DNA from: Streptomyces sp. NBC_01233
GTDB lineage: Bacteria; Actinomycetota; Actinomycetes; Streptomycetales; Streptomycetaceae
Direction: 5' to 3'
Assembly (NCBI RefSeq): GCF_035989305.1
Contig: NZ_CP108514.1
Location: 3,968,501 to 4,032,500 of the forward strand
DNA: 64,000 nucleotides
The notes below the pieces were generated by a model. It saw only the letters and a list, made by a program, of their open reading frames with translations. It had not been told where the DNA came from and searched no databases. Made by a program: the position numbers and the translations under genes. Below, one piece after another: positions 43,198 to 51,977 of the stretch; the stretch's first letter is position 1; each line of letters opens with the position of its first letter.

Positions 43198-43899
43198 ATG
43201 GACCTGATGCTCACGCTGGTCAGCGGGATCGCCTGGACGGTCGTGTACGTGGAGGCGATCCGCGTCGGGCTGCGGGACCGGACGTACGCGATGCCGGTCG
43301 CGGCGCTCGCCCTGAACTTCGCCTGGGAGGCGACCTACGCCGTCCACGAGGTCACGGCGGGAATCTCCGCGCAGGGCGTGGTGAACGTGGTGTGGGCGGC
43401 GGCCGACGTGGCGATCGTCTACACCTACCTGCGCTTCGGCCGGGCCGAGCTGCCGGACTTCGTGACCCGGCCGCTCTTCGCCGCCTGGTCCGTTCTGGTG
43501 TTCGGTACCGGCTTCGCCGTGCAGTGGCTGTTCCTCGCGCACTTCGGGATGCACGACGCGACCCGGTACTCGGCCTTCCTGCAGAACCTGCTGATGTCCG
43601 GCCTGTTCATCGCCCTGTACGCCGCCCGGCAGGGGCCGCGCGGGCAGTCCCTGACCATCGCCGTCGCCAAGTGGCTGGGGACGCTGGCCCCGACCCTGCG
43701 GTTCGGGGTGGTGGAGGACTCCCCGTTCATCCTCGGCCTGGGGATCCTGTGCAGCGTCTTCGACCTCGCCTACATCGGGCTGCTGCTCCGGCACCGGCCC
43801 GGCAGCGGGCCCGGGGGCCGGAACCGGGACCGGGACCGGGACGGGGACCGGAACCGGGACCGGCCCGGGGTCAGAAGCCTTCCGGACCCATCACGATGA
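43198..43899 (+). CDS. Seven-TM protein resembling Pyr4-type transmembrane terpene cyclases
   Basis: A 233-residue integral membrane protein from ATG 43198 (GTG 43189 is possible). Seven hydrophobic segments are visible. The second or third carries LNFAWEATYAV, matching the conserved N-x-AWE-x-x-Y motif of Pyr4/PaxB-family cyclases, which act on epoxidised or plain prenyl chains. A late acidic residue in CSVFDLAYIGLLL could be the second catalytic acid. No prenyltransferase or other terpene gene is nearby, so activity is unproven. The C-terminus is a short RNRDRDRDGD-type repeat overlapping the convergent L,D-transpeptidase gene by 29 bp. Confidence 0.6.
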   Translation: MDLMLTLVSGIAWTVVYVEAIRVGLRDRTYAMPVAALALNFAWEATYAVHEVTAGISAQGVVNVVWAAADVAIVYTYLRFGRAELPDFVTRPLFAAWSVLVFGTGFAVQWLFLAHFGMHDATRYSAFLQNLLMSGLFIALYAARQGPRGQSLTIAVAKWLGTLAPTLRFGVVEDSPFILGLGILCSVFDLAYIGLLLRHRPGSGPGGRNRDRDRDGDRNRDRPGVRSLPDPSR

Positions 43900-44668
43900 C
43901 CGGCTTCGCCGCCGGGTCGAGGGTCTCCAGGACCTTCTTCATGGCCTCCTTCGGGATGCCGACGCAGCCCTGCGAGGGGCCGTCGTGGTCCACGTGGAGC
44001 CAGATGTTGCCGCCCTTGCCCTCGCCCTCCGGCATGACCGGGTCCAGCGGGGACTTGCCCGGCCTGCGGTTGAAGTCGATGGCGACGACGTAGTCGAAGG
44101 AGCCCGCCAGGGACTCGCCGTTCACCCCGCGGCCCGTGGCGACGAAGCCCCGGTCCTTGTCGTACGGGAGGCGGGTGCCCGGCGGCTTCGGCAGCAGGCC
44201 GCCCGCGTCGGTGAGCGCGAAGACGCCCTGCGGGGAGGTCAGGTCCCCGTACGTGCGATCCGCGGACCAGCCCTTGGCCCCGTTGCGCGCCGGCCACTTC
44301 TCGGCCTGCACCCAGTCGGCGCCGGCTGCCGGGCGGGTGTAGAGCGCGGCGGTGGACTCCGAGGAGTCTCCGGCCTTGCCGGTGACCAGGATGAGCTGGC
44401 GGGACTCGGCCGGGATCCGGGCCCGGGTCTGCTCGCTGATGCCGGTCAGACCCTGCAGGGCGGACCGCTGGACGTCACGGGCGGCGCGCTCCGCGGCCTG
44501 CGGGCGGGCGTCCGTGCGCGTCTGCGGCGCGGCGTCGGCGGCCTTGTCCGGGTCCTGGACCACATACACCCAGCCGACCGCGAAGGTCGCGAGGCCGAGG
44601 GTCGCGGCCAGGGCCACACGGCGGGGCGTGCGGGGGGCGCGGGAGCGGGCTCGGGCGTGCTTGCTCAT
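43871..44668 (-). CDS. L,D-transpeptidase (YkuD-like) family protein
   Basis: A 265-residue protein from ATG 44668. Arg-rich start, then a signal anchor VALAATLGLATFAVGWVYVV. The catalytic motif is HVDHDGPSQGCVGIP, with nucleophile Cys and upstream His. The TSPQGVFALTDAGG and YVVAIDFNRRPGKSPLDPVM stretches are typical of the YafK/ErfK-like branch. It would make 3-3 peptidoglycan crosslinks or attach proteins outside the cell. Confidence 0.9.
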   Translation of the reverse strand: MSKHARARSRAPRTPRRVALAATLGLATFAVGWVYVVQDPDKAADAAPQTRTDARPQAAERAARDVQRSALQGLTGISEQTRARIPAESRQLILVTGKAGDSSESTAALYTRPAAGADWVQAEKWPARNGAKGWSADRTYGDLTSPQGVFALTDAGGLLPKPPGTRLPYDKDRGFVATGRGVNGESLAGSFDYVVAIDFNRRPGKSPLDPVMPEGEGKGGNIWLHVDHDGPSQGCVGIPKEAMKKVLETLDPAAKPVIVMGPEGF

Positions 44669-44694
44669 TAAACCGACCGTACAGCAGGCGGTCT

Positions 44695-45968
44695 TCAGAG
44701 GCGGTGTGCCTGCGGTGTGCGCGTCCCGCCGGACACCGGGAAGCGGACACGGACCGTCAGACCGCCGCCCGGGCCCGGATTGGCCTCGGCCACCAGCTCC
44801 GCCCCGTGCGCCCGCACGATCGACGCCACGGTCGAGAGGCCCAACCCGGCGTCCTCACCTGCGGCGTGCTGCCGCTCGGCGCGCCTGCGGAAGGGCTCCA
44901 GGAGGCCCGGCACGTCCGCCGGATCGATCACCGGACCCGTGTTCGAGACCGTCAGTTCCCCTTCTGCGGAGGTCGCCACGGTCATCCGGCCCCCGTCCCG
45001 GTTGTGACGTACTGCATTGATCAACAGGTTCCGCAGGAGGTGACCGAGCAGCACCCGGTCGCCGTTCACGGTCAGCGGCGCGAGGGTCCGTACGACGGTC
45101 AGCCCCTGCTGCGGGCAGGCCGCCAGCTCGGCCGCCGCGAGCGCCGCCAGGTCCACCGGCCCGGTCGCCCCCAGCCCCTGATCCGACACGGCGAGCAGGA
45201 GCAGCGACTCGATGAGGTGCTCGCTGGAGTCCGCGACGCCGATGAGCTTCTCGCGGATCCGGGCGACCTTCTCCGGCGACGGGTCCCCGGCCAGCCCGAT
45301 CTCGGCGGCCGCCCGCTGCACGGCCGGTGGGGTGCGCAGTTCGTGCGCCGCGTTGGCGGCGAACCGCCTTTGGGCGGTGACCAGATGCTCCATCCGCCCC
45401 AGCATCGCGTCGAAGGTGTCGGCCGGCTTCTTGAGCTCGCCGGGCGGGGCGTCGAGGGAGATCCGCTCGTCGAGGTTCTCGCCGGACAGGCGGCGCGCGG
45501 TCTCGGTGATCACGCCGACGGGGCGCAGCACCCGGCCGGCCATCCACCAGGCGAGCCAGATCGACAGCACGGCGAAGACGGCCAGGGCGAGGAGGGAGTA
45601 CATCAGCAGCCGGTGCCGGGTGGCGTCGGTGACGGCGTCCGAGAGGTTCTGGGTGAACGCGTAGCCCTTGAGCTCCTCGGGGGTGAGCGGCTCGCCCGAG
45701 GGCCGCCGCTGCGCCGGTTCCCGGCTGCGGCCCACGTCGGCCCGCGGTCCGGGCGTGGCGGTACCGGGCGTGGCGGTACCGGCGTGGCACCCGGCGAGGT
45801 ACCGGGCGAGGGGAGGGCGTAGGCCGGGCTGGCCGTGCGGACGGCCCCGCTGGCACTCGCGTAGAGGCCCTGGCCGACCAGGACGTAGACCGGCGCCACC
45901 AGTCCGCCGCCCGCGAGGAGCAGCAGCGAGCCGTAGAGGGCGGTGAGGCGGCCGCGCTCGGTGCGCAG
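44695..45968 (-). pseudogene. Sensor histidine kinase gene with a frameshift in a 15-bp repeat
   Basis: The N-terminal frame reads LRTERGRLTALYGSLLLLAG (TM1) and ends near YALPSPGTSPG. The rest, in another frame, has HAMP (GRVLRPVGVITETARRLSGE), H box ANAAHELRTPPAVQRAAAEI, N box LLINAVRHN, and GLGLSTVASIVRAHG. The switch is at ~45781, where a 15-bp repeat encoding TATPG has GG instead of GGG. Adding one base restores ATPGTATPGTATPG in frame. No ATG/GTG start is evident near TM1, and no response regulator gene is adjacent. It is either a real pseudogene, a phase-variable gene or a sequencing error. Confidence 0.75.
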
Positions 45969-46152
45969 GACTCCCCCGGCCGGGCGACGGGTCGTCGGGC
46001 GAGGGGTCTTCGGCCGGCGCGGCACCGGGCGGCCCGTGGGCGGCGTAGGCGGCCGGGGCGGTGGCGCGAGTGATCGGATCCGGTGGGCGGGGCCGCACAA
46101 GGCCAGGTGCAAGACCGTCCCCCGGATCCGATCACCGGCGTACATTGAATCG

Positions 46153-46596
46153 ATGAGGCGAACTCCACGTCACGCGGCGCGCGTTGTCATCCTGTCCCCG
46201 GCCGGCTCGGTGTTCCTCTTCCGCGAGGACAACGTGGAGGTCGGTATCCACTGGCTGCCGCCCGGCGGCGGCATCGATCCCGGCGAGAGCCCCGAGGAGT
46301 GCGTGCGGCGCGAGCTGCGCGAGGAGACCGGCTGGACGGACCTGGAGCCGGAACGGCTGCTGTGCACCTGGGAGCACGACTTCACCCACCAGGGCATCCC
46401 GGTCCGCCAGCACGAGCACATCTACCTCGCCCGCGGACCCCGCCGCGAACCGGTCCTGGAGGCTCCGGGAATCCACTGGCAGTGGCTCCCCGCGGACCGC
46501 CTGGCCACTCTCGGCGAACCCCTGTGGCCTCCGCGCCTCCCGGACCTCCTGGCGAACGCCCCGACGGAACCGGTCCATTTGGGCCTGCTGGCCTGA
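46153..46596 (+). CDS. Nudix hydrolase
   Basis: A 147-residue protein from ATG 46153. The Nudix box is GGIDPGESPEECVRRELREE-TGW (GX5EX7REUXEEXGU). It is a stand-alone pyrophosphohydrolase of unknown substrate. The Nudix residues are all present, and the length is typical. Confidence 0.95.
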   Translation: MRRTPRHAARVVILSPAGSVFLFREDNVEVGIHWLPPGGGIDPGESPEECVRRELREETGWTDLEPERLLCTWEHDFTHQGIPVRQHEHIYLARGPRREPVLEAPGIHWQWLPADRLATLGEPLWPPRLPDLLANAPTEPVHLGLLA

Positions 46597-46656
46597 GCGG
46601 TGGCCGGGCGCCGGCTCTGCAGCGGGTACCGTCCGCCCTGCCGCTGTCCGGCGGTG

Positions 46657-47172
46657 TCAGCTCGCGCCGGGCGACTCGGCCTGCCCCGCCTGCCCCGTCT
46701 GCCCGGCCTGCCCGGCCTGCCCGGCCTGACCCGCCTGCCCGGCGTTCTCGGTGTCGAGTTGGTGGTCGGCCCAGATGTAGGTCTCCGGGAGCAGGTCGGT
46801 GAGGGAAACGGTCCGGAGGCGCTCGCCCTCCCCGACGATGACCTTCAGGGCCGGAAGGTAGTCGACAAGGACCTGGCGGCACCGTCCGCACGGAGGAACG
46901 ACCCCCCGCTCGCGGTCGCCCACGGCGACGATCGTGTCCAGGTCGTAGACGCCCTGAGCGGCTGCCGCACCGAGGAGGACCAGCTCGGCGCAGGGGCCAC
47001 CGGTGAAGTGGTAGGCGTTCACGGCGCTGACGATCCTGCCGTCCCGGGCACGGCCCGCGACCGCCATCGTGTGGTTGTCTCCCCGGCAGCGGGTGCGCGC
47101 GATCCGGGCCGCGGCCTCGATGAGTTCGTGGTCGACGTGGTGGGGCTGCGTGGCCATCTCCTCCGCCTTCAT
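46657..47172 (-). CDS. Cytidine deaminase-family protein with Ala-Gly-Gln repeat tail
   Basis: A 171-residue protein. ATG 47172 has GGGAGG 8 bp upstream; ATG 47157 is an alternative. The zinc site is seen as GGPCAELVLLG (Cys-Ala-Glu) and PPCGRCRQVL (Cys-x2-Cys), characteristic of the CDA/blasticidin-S deaminase group. The catalytic Glu is in CAE. After the domain, the last ~30 residues are AGQ tripeptide repeats (46680-46745), probably disordered. It lies 31 bp downstream of the serine protease gene. Confidence 0.9.
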   Translation of the reverse strand: MKAEEMATQPHHVDHELIEAAARIARTRCRGDNHTMAVAGRARDGRIVSAVNAYHFTGGPCAELVLLGAAAAQGVYDLDTIVAVGDRERGVVPPCGRCRQVLVDYLPALKVIVGEGERLRTVSLTDLLPETYIWADHQLDTENAGQAGQAGQAGQAGQTGQAGQAESPGAS

Positions 47173-47203
47173 CTCCTCCGCCTCCCTCTCCTCCGCCTTC
47201 GTC

Positions 47204-48061
47204 CTAGCGGGCGGCCTGGGTCTTGGCCGTGGCCTTGGCGTAGAGGGAGGCCGCGTATTCGCCGAGGACCGTGCTGGTCGACACGTCGTCGGTGTCGCCG
47301 CCCGTGAGGATACCGACGATCTTGCCGTCCCGGGCGATCCACGCACTGCCGCTGGTACCGCCGGGGAAGTCGGCGCAGTCGAAGCGCTGTTGGGTCGGGC
47401 TTTCTCGGACGGCGACCGCCGTGCAGGTACGGGGGATCTTGCGGTCGGCGGGGTAACCGGTGACGGTGACCTCCTCGCCCGCGCGCCCGCTGGTGTCGAG
47501 CACGGCCGCACCGGTCACGTCCTCGATGGTCCGGCCCTTGGCATCGGGGGCGAGGCGGGCGAAGGCGAGGTCGTAGTCGTCGTCCGTGCCCTCCGCCCAG
47601 CGGTCGTCCTCGAAGACCTCCTCGATCTTCCAGGTGCCGTACGGGGCCATGCCGTTCGCGTACGCAGGTGCGAAGACGGCGGTTCCGCCGCCCTGGTCGC
47701 CCTCGAGCAGACAGTGCCCGGCAGTGATGATCATGTTCCGGCCGGGGCTGCGCACCACGGTGGCCGTACAGAAGTGATCACTGTCCAGGCCGTCCGTGAA
47801 CAGGGCCCCGGTGAAGGCCGCAGGACCACCGGGCGGGGGCGTGACGGCAGGCGGCAGGGTGGCTCCGGGCGGGGTCGAAAGCTGGGGCTTCGCCGCTTGC
47901 GATCGCAATGTGACCGTCGGCGACGCCGTCGGCCCGGCCTTCGCGCGCACGGGCGCGGCCCCCTCGGGCGGCGGCACAAGCTCGGCCACCGCGGCGGAAG
48001 CCCCCAGAGCCGCCACCGCACACAGCACCGCCGTCACGACGGTCCGCTTGTCCACCGGCAT
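47204..48061 (-). CDS. Secreted trypsin-like serine protease
   Basis: A 285-residue protein from ATG 48061, with GGAAGG upstream. Signal peptide VVTAVLCAVAALGASAAVA. The catalytic triad is visible: ITAGHC (His), DDYDLAFARL (Asp) and FPGGTSGSAW (Ser). Cys in DHFCTAT/AGHC and RTCTAV/FDCADF form the usual disulphides. A Pro/Ser/Thr-rich linker precedes the domain. Its target is unknown. Confidence 0.92.
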   Translation of the reverse strand: MPVDKRTVVTAVLCAVAALGASAAVAELVPPPEGAAPVRAKAGPTASPTVTLRSQAAKPQLSTPPGATLPPAVTPPPGGPAAFTGALFTDGLDSDHFCTATVVRSPGRNMIITAGHCLLEGDQGGGTAVFAPAYANGMAPYGTWKIEEVFEDDRWAEGTDDDYDLAFARLAPDAKGRTIEDVTGAAVLDTSGRAGEEVTVTGYPADRKIPRTCTAVAVRESPTQQRFDCADFPGGTSGSAWIARDGKIVGILTGGDTDDVSTSTVLGEYAASLYAKATAKTQAAR

Positions 48062-48130
48062 GATGATCCTTCCGATTTGCCCTGGCGAAGCATGCCTCGG
48101 GCGCGGTGCCGGATGCAAGGGGCGGGGCGG

Positions 48131-48622
48131 TCAGGCGCGCGTACTCAGGTCGCACAGAAAGCGCAGGCCGGGGCGGCCGTCGAGCTGGATTCCGCCGGTG
48201 GGGACGAAGCCCGTGCGGGCCAGTACGGCGCGGGAACCTGGGTTGTCGAGCGTCGTGACCGCCCGCAGCGCGGTCAGGCCGTACTCCGTGACCGCGAGGC
48301 CGCACGCCTCGCGCACGGCCGCCGTGGCCAGGCCCCGCCCGGCGGCCTTCTCGGCGATCCGGTAACCGAGCTCGGCCGAACCCTGCGCCACGTCGACGAG
48401 GTTGACCCGCCCCACCACCTCGCCGCCGTCCTCCACCAGCACGTGGAAGTGGCACAGCCCGGCGTCCTGCTCGGCCATCAGCGCCCGGTGCCGCTCGTCG
48501 AACTGGGCGAAGTACTGGTCGCCGCGGTCGGGAACGGATGCCGCGAAGTACGCCCGGTTCTCCCGCTCGAACTCGAGCAGGGCCGGGGCGTGGTCGAAGC
48601 GCAGGGGCTGGAGTCGAGGCAT
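48131..48622 (-). CDS. GNAT N-acetyltransferase, RimJ/RimL-like
   Basis: A 163-residue protein from ATG 48622. The acetyl-CoA loop is YRIAEKAAGRGLATAAVREA, and DNPGSRAVLARTGFVPTG is the family signature of ribosomal-protein-type acetyltransferases. Substrate not determined. Confidence 0.93.
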   Translation of the reverse strand: MPRLQPLRFDHAPALLEFERENRAYFAASVPDRGDQYFAQFDERHRALMAEQDAGLCHFHVLVEDGGEVVGRVNLVDVAQGSAELGYRIAEKAAGRGLATAAVREACGLAVTEYGLTALRAVTTLDNPGSRAVLARTGFVPTGGIQLDGRPGLRFLCDLSTRA

Positions 48623-48721
48623 GCCCCGATGCTATCCCGACCCCAACTATGCTGTTTGTGCGGGCATTTGACCTCTTGATCTCATCGTCGCTCCGATTCC
48701 TGATGACAGGGCGACGAACAC

Positions 48722-49540
48722 TTGCGTTTGACAGGCAAGCACCGGATATCCATGGTGGCCGCGGCGGCGGCGGTGGCGATCGTGGGAAGTCTGCAGCTCT
48801 CCCCCACCGCGTTCGGCACCGAGGACACCGGCGAGACGGCACCGCCCACGGCCGGGGCACCGGATTCCCACGACTCCCACGACTCCCCTGCGGAGGACTC
48901 CGCCGCCCACGGCTCCGACGGCACCGTCTTCAAGGACGGCGTCATGTCGCTCGGCGCGCAGGCGCCGAAGTCCGCCGCGAGGTCGGCCGCGTCGGGCACA
49001 GCGGCCACGGCGGCCGCTCCCGCACCGCCGTCGGGCGAAGGGTGGAAGCTGAGCGGCGCCACCAAGTGGCTGCAGACCGGCTACACGATCAAGTTCTACG
49101 ACCAGAAGTCCGCCGACTGGCTGGCCCCGTACGTGCAGGCCTCCGCCGCGGACCTGCGCCGCATCACGAACCTGCCGGTCTCCGTCGACACCAAGCCGGT
49201 CGGCTGGGACTACGTCCGCCCCAAGGGCGAGGTGGTCGTCGGCGTCGCGCACCGCCCGTGCGTGCCCCCCGCCGGTGAGGGCAGCATGGGCAGCACGGGC
49301 TGGAAGGTGGTCCGCGACGGCTCGGGCACCGCCAACCTCAGCTGCGGCTTCACCAGCTCCTCCGTGGCCGAGACCGTGACCAGCGGCCACGCGTACATAG
49401 ACGACGAGTTCTTCACGCCGGCCGGCAAGCCGACCGCCGCCATGGGCGAGACGTACATGCGCAACCACGTCAGCCACGAGCTCGGGCACACGCTGGGGCT
49501 GGCGCACGCCAACCGCAGCGTCAACTTGACCCGGTCCTGA
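48722..49540 (+). CDS. Secreted HExxHxxGxxH zinc protease, C-terminally truncated
   Basis: A 272-residue reading from TTG 48722 (ATG 48752 is possible but loses the basic n-region). Signal RLTGKHRISMVAAAAAVAIV, then a His/Asp/Ser-rich propeptide (SHDSHDSPAEDS). The protease domain ends at the zinc motif NHVSHELGHTLGLAHAN, followed by only RSVNLTRS and a stop. Normal members continue for dozens of residues past the third His, including the Met-turn. The truncation coincides with the right end of an IS remnant beginning about 49525, so the enzyme is probably inactive. Confidence 0.8.
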   Translation: MRLTGKHRISMVAAAAAVAIVGSLQLSPTAFGTEDTGETAPPTAGAPDSHDSHDSPAEDSAAHGSDGTVFKDGVMSLGAQAPKSAARSAASGTAATAAAPAPPSGEGWKLSGATKWLQTGYTIKFYDQKSADWLAPYVQASAADLRRITNLPVSVDTKPVGWDYVRPKGEVVVGVAHRPCVPPAGEGSMGSTGWKVVRDGSGTANLSCGFTSSSVAETVTSGHAYIDDEFFTPAGKPTAAMGETYMRNHVSHELGHTLGLAHANRSVNLTRS

Positions 49541-49755
49541 AGGGCCGGGCTTGGAGGTAGCGCCCAACTGGCTGCTGGGTTGGCTCCTCCGTCCAGACAC
49601 CCCTATGGGGTGGCAGGGACGCGTGACTCACGCCCCGCTGTCCACACGGTCTCGCCCTTGCGGCGGATGTTGTGGGACGCGTTGTCGTCCGCGTGCATGA
49701 GGGCCCCGCAGGACCGGCACGCGAACGTCGCTTGATCGGCGCGGTTGCGCCGGTC
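49525..49755 (-). mobile_element. Decayed IS200/IS605-type element with TnpB C-terminal remnant
   Basis: The minus strand from 49755 to 49603 reads the end of a TnpB: FACRSCGALMHADDNASHNI, then VWTAGRESRVP. This is the second half of the zinc ribbon and the last RuvC Asp. The first CxxC and the rest of the protein are missing. About 70 bp of right-end sequence separates it from the truncated protease. The 49756-49993 stretch has no gene I can support. Confidence 0.75.
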
Positions 49756-49993
49756 GATGAGCGGCAGCCAGTGGTGCTCCCATCCAGGAATGCGCTCTCT
49801 ACGCGTTGCCCTAGCGCGGGAAGGACCCGCGGCAGCTGCGGGTCCGGCACGCATGGGCTGGCAGCCCTGACCGATCGCTCGGGCAGAGCTGTAAGGAGTC
49901 CGCATTCGTCACTGTGACGTGAATTGGCCTGAACGTGGCTGCCGTTCAGCCTCGCTCTGCGATGCTGGAGGCCGATCGAGAGGGGCCGCAGCG

Positions 49994-50527
49994 ATGCAGT
50001 GGAAGATCCACGGGGAACGTCCGATCTACGAAAACAAGTGGGTGAACCTGTGGCTCACCGACATCGAAACGCCGGACGGCCACCGCTGGGAACACCACGT
50101 CGTCAAGCTCCGCCACCTGGCCGTGGCCGCCGTGATCAACGACCGCCAAGAGGTCCTGATGATGTGGCGCCACCGCTTCATCACGGACGCGTGGGCGTGG
50201 GAGCTTCCCATGGGCCTGGTGGAAGCGGACGAGACCCCCGGCGAGGCTGCCGCCCGTGAAGTCCTCGAAGAGACCGGCTGGCGTCCGGGCCCGATGAAGC
50301 CACTGATCTACGCCGAACCGGCGAACGGCATCACCGACTCCCAGCACCACCTGTTCCGCGCGGACGGTGCGACGTACGACGGGCCGCCGACCGAGAAGAA
50401 CGAGTCGGATCGCGTCGAGTGGATCCCGCTGGCGAACATCCGGGGCATGATCGACCGCCGCGAGATCGTCAGCAGCGGCTCCCTGGTCGGCCTCCTCTAC
50501 GTCCTGATGGACGAAGGGGTTCGCTGA
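49994..50527 (+). CDS. Nudix hydrolase, ADP-ribose pyrophosphatase-like
   Basis: A 177-residue protein from ATG 49994, with GAGAGG upstream. The Nudix box is GLVEADETPGEAAAREVLEE-TGW. The N-terminal WVNLWLTDIETPDGHRWEHH and the ELPMGLVE before the box are as in ADP-sugar pyrophosphatases (NudF-like). The stop lies 31 bp inside the convergent XRE-TPR gene. Confidence 0.93.
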   Translation: MQWKIHGERPIYENKWVNLWLTDIETPDGHRWEHHVVKLRHLAVAAVINDRQEVLMMWRHRFITDAWAWELPMGLVEADETPGEAAAREVLEETGWRPGPMKPLIYAEPANGITDSQHHLFRADGATYDGPPTEKNESDRVEWIPLANIRGMIDRREIVSSGSLVGLLYVLMDEGVR

Positions 50528-51855
50528 CCCTGCGGGGGAAGCATCGCTCGTAGACGTGCCTCGAAGGCAACCGCGGCCGGCACCTCGCGATAGGGCGCAA
50601 GCTGCTCGTAGAACTCGCGAAGGTGCCCGGCCACCCGCTCGGACGACACCGCTGCGGCAGGCACCAGGGCCTCTATCGCCGTGTGGCACGCCTGGTCGAG
50701 CTTGCCCCGTTGGAGCTGCGTCCGGGCCAGCCAGAAGGCATGGAACGCCCGGCCGCGCTGGTTCGCAGGATCCTCCCGCGCCAACGCATCCGCGATCAGA
50801 GGTTCGGCAATCGCAGCTTCCCCAAGACGGCCGTGCGCAATGCCGGTGTCCACGATGAGCTTCGGCTCATCGAAGTACGTCACCCATGCCGGGTCCGGGT
50901 CGCCCTCGCGGATGCGCTCGAACTGACTGTGAGCCTCGGAGATCGCGTTATGCGTCGCCTTCCGGTCCCCCAAGGTCGCGTGGGCGAAGGCTTCGCGCAT
51001 GGCCAGCATCGCCCGTACTCTCGGCGTCGCTCCGCTGGCGGCACGGGCTTGGTCCTGGGCAGCAGACACCAGTGCAAGCGCGTCCGCCGGCTTGTCTTGG
51101 TAGGTCGCTTGCAGGCTCATGCAGGCCAGCACGTTGGCCATGAACGGATGGTCGTCAATCTCTCTGGCCAGTTGCAGAGCCTCCGAGAAGTACGCGCGGG
51201 CCTGCTGGTACTGCCGGGCGTCGAAGTACGTCCAACCCGTCAGCCGCGCCAGCTCCGCCGCGATGCCGTAGAGGCCGTTCTGTATCAGCGTCGGCCGCTG
51301 GTCCTTCAGCAGCCCTTCGACGTATCGCAGCTGGCCGACGACGGCCGGTCGAAGGGTCTCTCCTCCGTGCTCGTCGTCGCGTCGCCAGTAGTCCTCGATC
51401 GAGGACCGGAGCGCCTGGAGAGTGGCAGGGCTCGGCTTGGTTCCGGCAGCCAAGGCAAGGATGCTGTCCACATCCACCCCGGGTAAGGCGGCAAGCGGCC
51501 TGAGCCCGGCAGGAGGGTTCACCGACTCCGGTGGCTCTCGCTCCTCTACGGCAAGCGCGACCGGCGTTTCCCACTCCCGTCGGGCAAGCCCGAGCATGTG
51601 CCCCGGGATGCGCAACCCGTCGGCAATCCGCTCGATCACGTCCATGTGGAGTAGCTGCCGCTGGCCCGCGATTACCTCCCCCACTCGGCTCGGTGTCAGC
51701 TCACACTGGCGCGCGATCATCGACGGGTTGATGCCTGCGCGTGCCTTGACCAGGCGAAAAACCCTCGCGAAGTCGCGCACGCGGCACGCGTCGATCATCT
51801 CGGGATCGGTGAGCAGACTTGCCGGTAGTTCCTTCGTGCGACGTGACTCGGGCAT
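50497..51855 (-). CDS. XRE-family HTH regulator with TPR-like repeats
   Basis: A 452-residue protein from ATG 51855. HTH residues ~38-90 (INPSMIARQCELTPSRVGEV, IERIADGLRIPGHMLGL). The remainder is helical repeat (GWTYFDARQYQQARAYFSEA, THNAISEAHSQFERIREGDP), the Streptomyces XRE-TPR or NsdA-like architecture. A perfect 17-bp palindrome lies 58 bp upstream, in the divergent promoter, and is a likely autoregulatory site. Confidence 0.88.
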   Translation of the reverse strand: MPESRRTKELPASLLTDPEMIDACRVRDFARVFRLVKARAGINPSMIARQCELTPSRVGEVIAGQRQLLHMDVIERIADGLRIPGHMLGLARREWETPVALAVEEREPPESVNPPAGLRPLAALPGVDVDSILALAAGTKPSPATLQALRSSIEDYWRRDDEHGGETLRPAVVGQLRYVEGLLKDQRPTLIQNGLYGIAAELARLTGWTYFDARQYQQARAYFSEALQLAREIDDHPFMANVLACMSLQATYQDKPADALALVSAAQDQARAASGATPRVRAMLAMREAFAHATLGDRKATHNAISEAHSQFERIREGDPDPAWVTYFDEPKLIVDTGIAHGRLGEAAIAEPLIADALAREDPANQRGRAFHAFWLARTQLQRGKLDQACHTAIEALVPAAAVSSERVAGHLREFYEQLAPYREVPAAVAFEARLRAMLPPQGQRTPSSIRT

Positions 51856-51912
51856 CGGGCACGCTCCGGAGGAAGACTACGGATCGCTTCAAGGTCTCAA
51901 CCGACCGTGATG

Positions 51913-51929
51913 TTACCCAAGTTGGGTAA
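51913..51929. promoter_or_regulatory. Perfect 17-bp palindrome TTACCCAA-G-TTGGGTAA
   Basis: In the divergent promoter between the XRE-TPR regulator (51855) and the gene at 51978. Eight-base arms around a central G; unusually AT-rich for the genome. A candidate operator. Confidence 0.7.
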
Positions 51930-51977
51930 TCCGCTGGGCCTTTCTGGCACGTCGTCCTGATCGCGATCCTTCTGGAC

